Source of the DNA: Theobroma cacao | Lineage: Eukaryota; Streptophyta; Magnoliopsida; Malvales; Malvaceae | NCBI RefSeq assembly: GCF_000208745.1 | Contig: NC_030853.1 | Span: 1,829,815-1,893,814, forward strand | Reading direction: 5' to 3' | DNA: 64,000 bases | Part shown: positions 49,769 through 60,783 of the stretch, piece by piece | Numbering within the stretch: the stretch's first letter is position 1 | How the letters are laid out: the number at the start of each line of letters is the position of its first letter | Notes under the pieces: model-generated | The model's database searches: none | The model's input: only the letters and a program-made list of their open reading frames with translations | What the model was told of the DNA's origin: nothing | Program-made: the position numbers and the translations under genes

Positions 49769-52700
49769 TAGTCATTTGTATATGTTTAGTGCCACACCTG
49801 ATCTTTAGTTTGTAGGACCCTGCAGACACTTCTCAGATAAAGCTCTTGGAAGGTGTTCTCACATAAAAATTGAGTTAGGTCTATATTGAGCTGCTTTTCC
49901 TGAGAAATGAGAGTTGTAAATGACATTTTTTTAGATCTTGAAATGGAACTTTTTGGTAAAACAGATATTTCTTGCGTACAGTTTTGTTATAAGAAAGTTG
50001 CTGCGGCCATTGGCAACAAGGAAATGACACCAAATACTGAATTTATAATCACTACTAACAGCTTAGTTGAGAGGTCTGTTCTGTTTCTTATCCCTTACTC
50101 TCCCTTTCAAAGACAGGCTTGCTATATGATGAGATTTTGGATTATGCTGATTTTTGCTATCCTAGATAATCATAACTGATTGACAATTGCCTTTGAAAGA
50201 ATCTAACATCATTTCTTTAAAGGCGATTGAAGTACTTTCAATCATTATAAGCAAGTCCAGAGCTTCTTGATTACTTTCCAACTCCAAGTATCTGCATTAG
50301 TTATAACTAACAGTCTGACATGCCCTGCAACGTCCAAATGCTTCTGTGATTCCATCTTGCCTTGGAAGGACCTTCAAAATATACCCTAGCAGAAGCAGAA
50401 ACCTTTTCATGACAATTATTATGCTTTCATTGCTTTCAAATTCAGGCAAAGTTCCCTAGCTTTGGTTTCTGGTATGCCTATCATTGTCTGCAACGCAATG
50501 GCTTGCCATTCCTAGTTGAAAATTACACATGCTTTACTAGCTTAAAGTTGCTCAGGGTACCCAAACAATCATCACCAAAAGCAAAGCTGTTGAAAGCTAG
50601 TCTTTTCTTTTATAATTGGAGGAGGAGGGATTCGAATCCTACTCTTTAAGCAGGGGATAATGCATCAATTAATGAGTCAAATGCTCGGGTGCTGTTGAAA
50701 GCTAGTTTGGTCATCAAAATGTTAATTGATTTTTCTTCACTTATTCATAGCCTCCCCAAGTGTTATGCCCCAATAATTTCTAGAGGCAAAGCCCACCGGA
50801 AGTAGTGATACACTGGTTAGACTTTGAAACCAGACAGGTTTCTTTTCTGTTGAATGTAGTTGGCACATCCCTGGCCTAATTCTATTGGATACAACCCATC
50901 ATTGCCTATGGTTGATAGCTGTTAGTTAGTCCCTGAATCTTACAAAATAAGAGAAGGAATGAGAAGAGTCAAATCCTACCTGAAACATTGATAGTAGAAT
51001 ATCATAAACATAACCACAAATATATTCTACTGGCAGAAGGAACTTAATCCTCCTAATTATACTAATAAATAAATACTAGTAATATTATTATACAAGAATG
51101 ATCTATCTAGCTGGACATTTGAAAACGCCCAACAAAGGATGACTAAATATCATATCACTCCTGTCTTCACCTACTACATTGGCCATATTTGCTTTTGATC
51201 AAGCTTCCTCTGGACTGAGACATCTCAACCCAACCTTTCTTCTCTCTTTCTCTTTCCCTTTGGTGAAAGTGTTTGTTTGCTTTGAGTTCAAGTTCATTTT
51301 TCTTGTGAAGCAAATAAGTAACTAACTACAAAACTTTACAATTCCATTACACTATTGGGTTGTTGCCTTTGTTGGTTAAAATCAAAAATTATTTTTGATG
51401 GGTATTTATTATTTAACAATTTTTCTCTGTAAAAAAAAAATAAAATTCAATGGGTGAAAATGGATAATGGGCTTGATTAGCCCATTGATTAAAAGCCCAA
51501 AGAGCGTGGGTCCACTTTCCTGGGGTGCGTGTGTTATTGACTGAAGAGTGAAAAACAACGGTACAATGTCGGCGAAACGAGACAACCCGAGACGAAAAAC
51601 GACGCACTGTTCAACACATGTTCCACTTCGATCCCACCCGCAATTTCAGAGATTGACGCTGACGACGAAGAGCCCTTCCGAGCGTTTTGTCCACATTCCC
51701 TCTAATAGCGTGCTGAAATCTCTCCTTACGAAAAATGACGTCTTTGCGTATTTAACTAAGTGGAACCCATTTCCGCCAGCGCATCACAATCAAAACGGAA
51801 AACGACGCGACGAAACCTTGCGAAAACAGCAGCGTTTAGCCTTGACAGAATCAATAATTTATTTATAGAAACTCTCTTCCTTTTTTCTTTGATATAAGAA
51901 AAATAATTAATTAACCATTTCTTTCTATTTTTATCATTTATTTAATTTTTTGCCATTTTGTTCCAGGATCAGTAATCACTCAGAGCCAGCCAGCCTCAAA
52001 AAAATAGGCCTTATATATCTCAGCTTCTTTTATTCATCTTCCATGGAAGCAACCACTCCAAAGCGCAGCGTTTTAGCTTTACCATTCCTTCATTTCTTCT
52101 TCTTCTGCTAATTTTCCTGGTAATTTTTCCTGCCACATTCAATGTACCCAAAGTGAAATATTGGTTGCTTTTCTCAGTTTCCTATTTTCCTCCTCTTTTG
52201 GGCTAATTTTTATCTCTGCATTGCAAAGAATCTAGTTTTTCTCAGCATATTTGAGCTGAAAATTTAACATTTTTTCTGCATATTGTGTTTAAATGAGCTG
52301 GATCTGATGCTCAAGAACAATAACATGTCAGTTTAGTGGCATTTTTGTTTTTTTTTTTTTCATTGACTAACTTTTAATGAGCTTCAAAGTTTCTACATTT
52401 AGTTTCAATTATTTATATTTTATATAAATTTTTTGAGCTTAAATGGTTATTGCATGAATGAGCTCCAAGTTCCTTGGTCAATTTCATTCCTTTAATTCTT
52501 TTTTCTATTCCATCTGGAGCTATTTTTCTGTTTTGCATTATTTCTGTCTGCCTTAGTGGCTTAGCCTTTGATGATATCTTGCCAGGACATTTTTTACACT
52601 CTGTTTCATTTAATCTTTGTTCTTTTGAAAGCTACATCCCCTTATGTTTGGTTGTTGAGCAAATGCAGGAAAAACGTTTGTCTTTGGTTGTTGAGAAGGA

Positions 52701-52939
52701 GCAGGAAAAATTAGTCTTGTTAAGCTGAGTTGTCGTAGTTTCGTTTTTGCTCGATCCTTCGTGGTAAAATGTATTAGGATTTAGGATTACAAGCTTGGTC
52801 TTTACTAGTTCTGCATTTAGTACCTGATACAAAGTTTCCGTACTGAAATTAAATTGCTTTCTGAATTGTAGGAATTTAACTGTCTTGCGGATTGAATAGT
52901 TTAAACGCATCCTGGTAAAATACTAGTGTTTGTGCAACA
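49769..52939. other. Intergenic plus 5' leader of the NT-C2 gene
   Basis: The first part is the LRR gene's 3' flank. A SINE lies at 50602-50690. From about 52.0 kb the sequence is T-rich with pyrimidine tracts and is probably the leader and a leader intron of the next gene; an acceptor-like GAATTGTAG ends at 52871. No coding gene is supported. Confidence 0.45.
50602..50690 (-). mobile_element. Short tRNA-like SINE, copy C
   Basis: An 89-bp element. On the minus strand it starts ACCCGAGCATTTGACTCATT, has a B-box-like GGATTCGAATCC (50628-50639) and ends in an A-rich tail. It is flanked by a perfect 16-bp target-site duplication, GCTGTTGAAAGCTAGT at 50586-50601 and 50691-50706. The perfect duplication suggests it is the youngest of the three copies. 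Confidence 0.93.
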
Positions 52940-55900
52940 ATGGTTCTTGGTTTGAGCGCAAAGAACAGGAGAGGGCCTACGGTTCATGTTGATTATCTAA
53001 TCCACATTCAGGAGATTAAACCTTGGCCACCATCACAGTCGCTGAGGTCACTTCGTTCTGTCCTGATTCAGTGGGAAAATGGTGAACGTAGTTCAGGGTC
53101 TACCAACACTGTTTCACCCACACTTGGTTCCATCGTTGGTGAGGGAAAGATTGAGTTTAATGAGTCATTTAAGTTACCTGTGAATCTAGTGAGGGACCTG
53201 TCTGTTAAAGGCAGGGATGCTGATGTGTTCCAGAAGAATTCCTTAGAATTTAACTTGTATGAGCCTCGGAGAGATAAGATCCAATTGTTGGCTACTGCCA
53301 TTGTGGATTTGGCTGAATATGGTGCTATCAAAGAGACGTTAGACATTACTGTTCCAATGAACAGCAAGAGGAGCTTTAGTAACACTGCTCAGCCAATTTT
53401 GTTTATTAAAATTGATCGAATTTATAAGGGTCGGAACAGCTCTTCATCAAGAAGTGGCCTGTCAGAAGAGCACTCACTGGACAGGAAAGGAAGTGAGTCA
53501 GTTTCTGCTCTGATGGATGAAGAATATGCTGAGGAAGCTGAGGTTGCTTCATTCACTGATGATGATGTTTCCTCACACTCATCTCTGACTGTTTCTTCTT
53601 CGACTTTGGAATCTAATGGAAGTTCACTTCCTCGAAATGAAGAGGTAACTTTTAGTTATTTCCTAAGGGATCTTCAGATGGGGTTAATTCCTTCTTCTTT
53701 CCCTTTTATGTGCTGGGGCATTTCTTGAGGAAATGCTGAAACAATTCTATATGAGAGATAGAATTTTTTAGGTGTAATGTACCCTTTTCACACATCTCTT
53801 TGCGGGTGGATACAACATCTCCCATTCTGCCCTTAGATCATGATGCTGTTGTTCTGGGGCGTGGCCTTATGGTCAGCCTAATGGGATGCCTTGAATTTTC
53901 ATTGGTATGTTAAATTGCACTAGCTAATATAGTAATTGGTACTAAATTGCAGAATGGATCAGTCACTGTAATTGGTGGCAAGGGAGAAGTTAAAGGGGAA
54001 CATGCCTTGGCTTCAAAGTTGCACCTTGAAAGAACAAATGTGGTGACACAGATCACACAATGTGAAAACTCTAAGGGGAATTCATCGTGCTCGTCATCAG
54101 CAGACTTATCATCTGACTTTGAGAGCTCAGTAGATGCTCATGCTTCCACATCTAACTCTTATAGTTCCAGTTCACCTGTACGAGATAATGCTCTCACCCA
54201 CAAGGTTTATTTGTCTTCCTCATCCTTGGCTAATGAAAATACACAGAATGAAAGCAACACCAGCATGAGAAGCAATGAACGTGAAGATTTATCTCAAAAG
54301 GTTCAGGAAAAGGTTGTCAATGGAGGAACCACAGTTAGGAGTGATGGTCAAAATAAGGAAGATACATCTGGTAGTTCGAAGGCTAAATTGGCATCCTCAG
54401 CTAATGGTCCTCAGATGGTTGATAGGCAGGACTCTAAAAGATTTTGTGATTCTCTAGTTGATGGAGAAGATGATAATAAAGCCCGAAGAAATGGCAAAAC
54501 TTCCTCTGAGGAGGCTCCAGCTGCTGCTGATGCATATGATAATTCTTTGGAAGGAAACTCAGGATATGATTGCCTAGAAAATGGACATGAAGGACAATAC
54601 GGGGAAGATAAAAGGTATTCTACTGAAGATGAACCATTGAATATCCATTCACCAGATAATTCTTTAAGCCAGGGGAATCTTGGAACAATAGGCAATGTCC
54701 TGAAAATTGACAGACTAAAGCATGTCAAGTCTGTTCGATCTTCATCGGACTCAGTTAGGAGCAATGGATTGTCTACCAATAACCAGCATGCAGAATTGAA
54801 GGAAGTTGGTGTTCTGGGGGATGCACCGCATGGGGGTGGAACCTTCAGAAGCAAATCAGGCAATGAAAGGAAAGATGCTAAGGTTTACCCCAAGGACACT
54901 AGAAGTGCCATTTTGGATAACAAAGTGCAGCAGTTGGAACTTAAGATAAAGATGCTTGAAGGGGAGTTGAGAGAAGCAGCTGCTGTCGAGGCTGCCCTGT
55001 ACTCAGTAGTGGCTGAGCATGGAAGCTCCATGAGTAAGGTGCATGCTCCAGCTCGGCGCCTTTCTAGGCTGTATCTTCATGCTTTTAAGGAAGGCATCCA
55101 ATCAAGGGGAGCAAGTGCAGCTAGAAGTGCTGTTTCTGGACTTGCTCTGGTTGCAAAAGCATGTGGAAATGATGTGCCGAGGTACATTCGAGTCATATTA
55201 TCTTGAACATTCTTAACCATCAGTTTGCATCAACATTTTAAAGTACTTTTAATCTTATTTCTCAATTCTTCCCAAAACTTTTGGTTTTAATAACTAGGCT
55301 TTTTGATTTTCATGGGTGGGGCTGGGAATCATTGTTTTGTTGGGAAAAGAAAGGGGTGAGGGGAGTGGGAATGGCAGGGGAGGGAGCTATATCTGCATTT
55401 TTCCCAGAAATTCCATGAATTGAGAAGTGATATTTGAAAATTTCAGAGCCATTCTTCTTTAGATGTTTGAATTGGTGAAACTTGTGGTGATATCCCTTGC
55501 CAAGGCCAAACTTGGTGAATAATATAGTTGGTTAGAGGCTGGTCTATGTTGCTGTGTCTTGTGACTTGAAGCTTAAAATATGAAGCTATGATAAGTTCAA
55601 GGAAACTATTTTGACTCTCTAATGAACTCATATCATGTATGATGATTACAGGTTGACATTTTGGTTGTCAAACTCTGTGGTGTTGCGAGCAATTATAAGT
55701 GAAAGTATTGGAGATTCAGAGTTACCAATTTCTGCTGGACCCATGGAAAGAATAGGAGGTGGAATGGGGAAGAAACAGGTATCATCTCCGTTGAAATGGA
55801 AAGAATCCTCGTCTAGAAGAAAGGAAAATAAACTTATCTTATATGGAAGTTCTAGTGACTGGGACAACCCACATGCCTTTACTTCAGCCCTGGAAAGGGT

Positions 55901-58154
55901 TGAAGCATGGATCTTTTCCAGAATCGTTGAGTCTGTTTGGTGGCAGGTAATACATTCACTCTTTTTCTTCCCTTTTTCATCAAATTTTTTTATTAAAATA
56001 CATGATGGCACACTGAATGTCACAAACTTGGATGGTCGTCTGACCAAATTATGTTCCTTATTTCCATCTCAGACTCTCACTCCACATATGCAGTCGGCAG
56101 ATAGAAAGGAAATTGATAGAGGTATGGGCTCTGGCTCAAGTAAAAGCTATGGGAGGGTATCTAGTTCAAGTGATGAAGACCAAATGAACTTTTCATTAGA
56201 CCATTGGAAGAAGGCTTTCAAGGATGCCTGTGAAAGACTTTGCCCAGTTCGAGCTGCGGGGCATGAATGTGGCTGCTTGCGTTTGCTGTCTAGATTGGTA
56301 ATATTCGTTTTTGAAGGATTGATTAAATGGCACACAAGTATGACATACTAACAATTTATTTTGTAGTGGGAGGACGATGGCATTTGAAACTATCAGCTTT
56401 CTTGTTAGTATATTAGCATTTAAATGAGTATGAAGTTGTTTGTATAGGATAAGAGACTTTATAGAAGCATTAAAAGTAAAAATAATTATGAATTTCTAAA
56501 AGAGCTAAAGTGACTGTTGCTTTGCTTCTCACCCTGGTAACTGCTAATTAATTTAACTTTTTGGGTAATGGTTTTGATGGTTGCTTCGACTTCTTTATTG
56601 GTAACTGTCACTGGTCTTGTTCCCCTACCTGATGATATTTTTCTTCTTTTCAATTAAATATGTTATAATTCATCCTTATCATGCATCTAGATAATGGAGC
56701 AATGCGTGGCTAGATTAGATGTGGCTATGTTCAATGCCATTCTTCGTGATTCTGGTGATGAGATCCCTACTGATCCTGTGTCTGACCCCATTAGCAATCC
56801 TCTGGTGCTTCCTATTCCATCTGGGAAAACAAGTTTTGGTGCTGGCGCACAACTGAAAAATGCGGTAAGCAATGCAAATGTGGTAGTCTCTGAGGTTAAT
56901 GTTTGAGTAAGATCATTTCCCTCTGGTGGTTAAATCTAAGTTTGCGAACTTCTAATATTACTTTTCCTTGTTGGTGTGGGGTGCCTGTGTGGGGGGTGTT
57001 TGACTTGACATGCATGGCTTTCCTCCTGACTCTTCTCAGGCCATTTGAAATTTTACATAGTTGATCATATTAAATTAGATTTTTTGTCCACTGAGGTTAA
57101 GGTGGTGACAGTTGTGTAAACCTTGGTTTTTCTCCTTCGAAGTAAAGCAATTCTTGTTGAATTATATTTTTGTGGATGTCAGATTGGAAACTGGTCTAGA
57201 TGGTTGACTGACCTCTTTGGTATAGACGATGATGACTCAGTTGGAGATGAGAATGACCAGGATGACAGGGACGAGAGACAAGACACATCCTTAAAGTCTT
57301 TCCATCTCCTTAATGCATTGAGTGATCTCATGATGCTTCCCAAGGACATGCTCCTAAGTAGACCTATCAGGGAAGAGGTTTGACACCTTAACTTAAAGAC
57401 CTTTTGTTTAATCTCCAGGCTTCATGGTCATTACTTTGCTGTTTATTCACAGAGCTTGATGTTTATTTACTAAGGTATGTCCGACATTTGGTGCATCATT
57501 GATCAAGAGAGTTCTTGACAACTATGTCCCTGACGAGTTTTGCCCTGATCGAGTTCCAGATGTTGTTCTTGAAGCCCTGGAGTCAGAGGTTAGTCATATA
57601 ATCTGGACTCCTAAATTAGACTTTTACCATGTTCACCTGACTCAACCTCGAAGGTTAAGTCATAAATTATGATGTGTGTTTAATGTATCTACTCAGGGAA
57701 GAACTTTGGTAGAGTTGTAGGCTATGAAATGATTTCCTCCAATAGTACTAGTTGGTTTGATAACCTACAGCCCTTCAAAGATATGAAAAAAAACCTCTGT
57801 GCCTCTATTTTGCTTCAGGATCCTGTTGAAGCCAGGGAAGGGTCTGTTACAAACTTTCCATGTGTTGCATCTCCTCCAGTTTATTCAGCACCTTCAGCAA
57901 CTTCTGTTGCTAGCATCATTGGAGAAATTGGAAGCCAATCTCAGCTGAGAAGAAGTGGATCCTCAGTCCTCAGAAAATCATACACAAGTGATGATGAGCT
58001 TGATGAATTGAATTCACCCTTGGCTTCAATCTTCATTGATGGCTTCCGATCATCGCCAATTCAATCAAAGCCTAACTGGATATCGAAGGGAAATGGCTAT
58101 CAAAATGCTATCAGATATGAACTCCTACGGGATGTATGGATGAACTCTGAATGA
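52940..58154 (+). CDS. NT-C2 (EEIG1/EHBP1 N-terminal) domain protein, 1090 residues
   Basis: Eight exons: 52940-53644, 53953-55181, 55652-55946, 56073-56297, 56691-56864, 57183-57377, 57475-57588 and 57819-58154. Residues 1 to about 160 form an N-terminal C2-type (NT-C2) domain (VDYLIHIQEIKPWPPSQSLR, LEFNLYEPRRDK, FIKIDRIYKG), a membrane-associating fold. A long low-complexity Ser, Asn and Asp/Glu-rich middle follows. A short coiled coil is at about 558-590 (NKVQQLELKIKMLEGELREA). The conserved C-terminal half includes LTFWLSNSVVLRAIISE, WKKAFKDACERLCPVRAAG, MEQCVARLDVAMFNAILRDS, FGAGAQLKNAIGNWSRWLTD and SFHLLNALSDLMMLPKDMLL. The layout of that half resembles the dilute cargo-binding domain of myosin V/XI, which is my inference. 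From memory the closest Arabidopsis gene is At3g01810. The biochemical role is not known to me; membrane or organelle trafficking is a guess from the domains. Confidence 0.93.
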
Positions 58155-59143
58155 ATGTAGATTATGTGTTAATGAGTGTATAAATGATTGACACTGCCTT
58201 CTGCTTCCTTGAGCTGTAAATCTGTAGGTAAATTTTGGTTCGTTGTTCTATATTGGTGTATCTGTATAAAGAAAAGGTTGACCATTGTTGTACTTTTCAC
58301 CTAAGTATAATTAATGGAGGGTCTTCTCGAAAATAACCTTTGAAGAAACGAAGATTGACCTTTCTCCTGCTTAATTTAGATGATTTGTCTGCATAGCAGT
58401 GGCGTCAACATTCGCTGCAGGCAGAGAATGATTGCAGAGGTAGCCCTAAAGGGTGAATAAAGAGAAATGCTACTGCATAATATGAAGTCCAAGAGAGAAT
58501 ATGACAACATCAGAGTTGTTAAAAAATACCATGATTTTGCTTGTACCGATTACCAAACTTGAGGCTGATACCGTCAGACAACATTGCACAAGCAAATCAC
58601 AGATATAAAAAATGGGAAAAAAAGAGCAGTCACCAGATGGTTAAAACTCTTAATAACAACCTTCCAGGACCATTATCTTTACAATTTTTGGTACAGTAGG
58701 AGACAAAGAGGATATAAACTTGAAATTTCTTCTTCAAAATGAATAATCAACAGTTAGACCATGCCATGATCCACATGACGTGTTTTGGTTTACTAGATGG
58801 AAAGCATGATGCATGATGTGAGCATCCAAAAGAAGAAAACAAAAGATGTAAAAGTCAATGGAAATGAAGATGGAAATGAAAAGAAAATAATGCATCCGTT
58901 ATATTATAAGTAGTCATACAGGCCAATGATATCATCTCTGCTCGGCTTCTCTAGCCAAAATTACGTTACACACTTTCAAAATGCCTAGTAACTCACAAAA
59001 AGGGAAACAAAAATTCTGAGGCAAATCCAACTTGGGGTGTTTGCCGCACTCAAAACTTATCTATCTCTCATCGTAAATATTTACTACCATGCCGGAATAT
59101 CAATTTAAGCAAAGTAGGCACTGGATTTAAAGAATAACAAAGT
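58155..59143. other. Intergenic between two convergent genes
   Basis: This separates the stop codons of the NT-C2 gene (+) and the adenylate kinase gene (-). It probably consists of the two 3' UTRs. No further gene seen. Confidence 0.6.
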
Positions 59144-60783
59144 TTATGCCGTCAGCTTATGTGATGAACTGAGAGCATTCACATGCTGGAGATGTAATGC
59201 TGCTAAAAGACCTTGCCATGAATCTCCTGGTGCACCAGCCACCTGATAGTTGAGAAGCTTCTTTTGCTTACTGTAGTAATCTTCCAATGACTTGGCCTAT
59301 GAAGATGAAAATTATTTAGTTAGGAAAAATTTTGCACCTTCGGTGCTCATTTTATAGAATTGAATAGTTTTATCATGAAGTTTTATGTTACACATTTAAA
59401 AAGTCAAAGAATACTAAGAAGACTAATAAATAACAGGCATCGGACTGATGGATGATCTAGGGTAAGTTCCCAAAAGTATTATATGTTGAGAAAATGTGGA
59501 AATTCTTAACAGCCAGTTTAGAAGATGTTCAATGGATTACCTAAAACTACCTTGTAAACATTAGACAATAATATCAGACAGGAATATTACCTGCTCTGAG
59601 TATACATGGGCATTTTCCTTCCAGGAACTTCCTACATCCTTGGAGTTGCCTATGGGAAGAAACTCACTTTCTGAATTCTTCTTCAAACTGTACTCTTCAG
59701 TACATTTAAAGTTCACAACAAGATCAATATCAGCAATTTGGTCAAGAATCTCCTGAAAAGTTAATAAAACACAAGAGAACAAGCATTTCAATGACACATA
59801 AAAAACGGAAAAAAAAAATCTGTAGCAGACTGTTTCATTCAGCTTAAGAATCTTAGAACCAAAAAGAGATTGACTTTCCTCTAACCAAATCGCATTTGTA
59901 ATCAGAGTATATAATCACGGAATAAAAAGTAGAAATGAAAAATATAAATGCCAGTCATAGATGACTTACAGCCTGCATCCTGGTACGAGGAATCCCTTCA
60001 AGAATAAAACCATTTTCACCTCCATAGTAACCTTCTTCAAGTCTCTTTGACAACAGAGCAAAAATTACATCCTCTGGGACAAGCTTCCCTTCGTTCACCG
60101 CATTTGCAATCTAATAAACCCAAATGACAGCAACCAATCAGAATTCTTCACACTATTATATATTGAAAAGTTTCTGTCATTTATAGAAGAATAAGAGTCC
60201 CTATTAATCAAACAGTAAATCTTCAAATTTCTAAGTCAAATTTCACATATAAAAACCAATCTTTTCCCATACCATAGGGAAGAATCCTTTAAAAGAAAAT
60301 ACCCACAATTCAAATAAAAATCACTGAAAATATATAAAGTTTTTCTAAATTAAAAAGAACCCAACTTTAAAAACGACCCAGATTTTTTCACAAAAAGAAA
60401 TTCCTCAATAAGAAGAGATAAGAAAAAAGGACCTGTTTGTAAAGAGAAGAGTGAGGATTGAGCTCTTGTCTGACAAGGGTACCCATTGAAATATGAGGAA
60501 CTTCTAGAAGCTTCGAAAGCCTCTCCGCATAAGCATGGCGTTTCACTCCTGGCTCCCCTATAAGCACCCACTGGACTCCCCTCTCCGGAGCCGAGCCACC
60601 CACATCAACCTTCAGCTGTGCCGGATGGCGATCCCGGTGAGCTTGCTCGTACTCGTAATATTCATAATCGTAATCAAGCTCCAAGGCGGCCGCTGATCCA
60701 AAGGCTCGGACTCCACGTCGAAGTGGGTTCACGAGAGCGGAAACGGCGGCGGTGGCAACTCGGAGTTTCGGAAGCCATGCCAT
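59144..60783 (-). CDS. Adenylate-kinase-like protein, mitochondrial (ADK7-like)
   Basis: Four exons on the minus strand: 60783-60433, 60110-59970, 59752-59591 and 59296-59144, giving 268 residues. The N-terminus is rich in Arg, Ala and Val (MAWLPKLRVATAAVSALVN), like a mitochondrial presequence. The adenylate kinase core is clear: GVQWVLIGEPG, LSKLLEVPHISMGTLVRQEL (AMP-binding side), VPEDVIFALLSKRLEEGYY, GFILEGIPRTRMQA and DIDLVVNFKC. The P-loop is degenerate: after GEPGV (76-80) the residues are KRHAYAERL, without the usual GKGT that binds ATP phosphates. The Arabidopsis homologue I recall (At3g01820, probable adenylate kinase 7) has a similarly altered loop. So this may not catalyse ATP plus AMP to 2 ADP, or may do so poorly. 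The C-terminus ends NALSSSHKLTA, as in the family. Confidence 0.92.

Noticed and set aside
51548..51868. 106-codon frame upstream of the NT-C2 gene
   Set aside because: Basic, low-information composition with no family resemblance and no splice context; it probably lies in the promoter or leader region.
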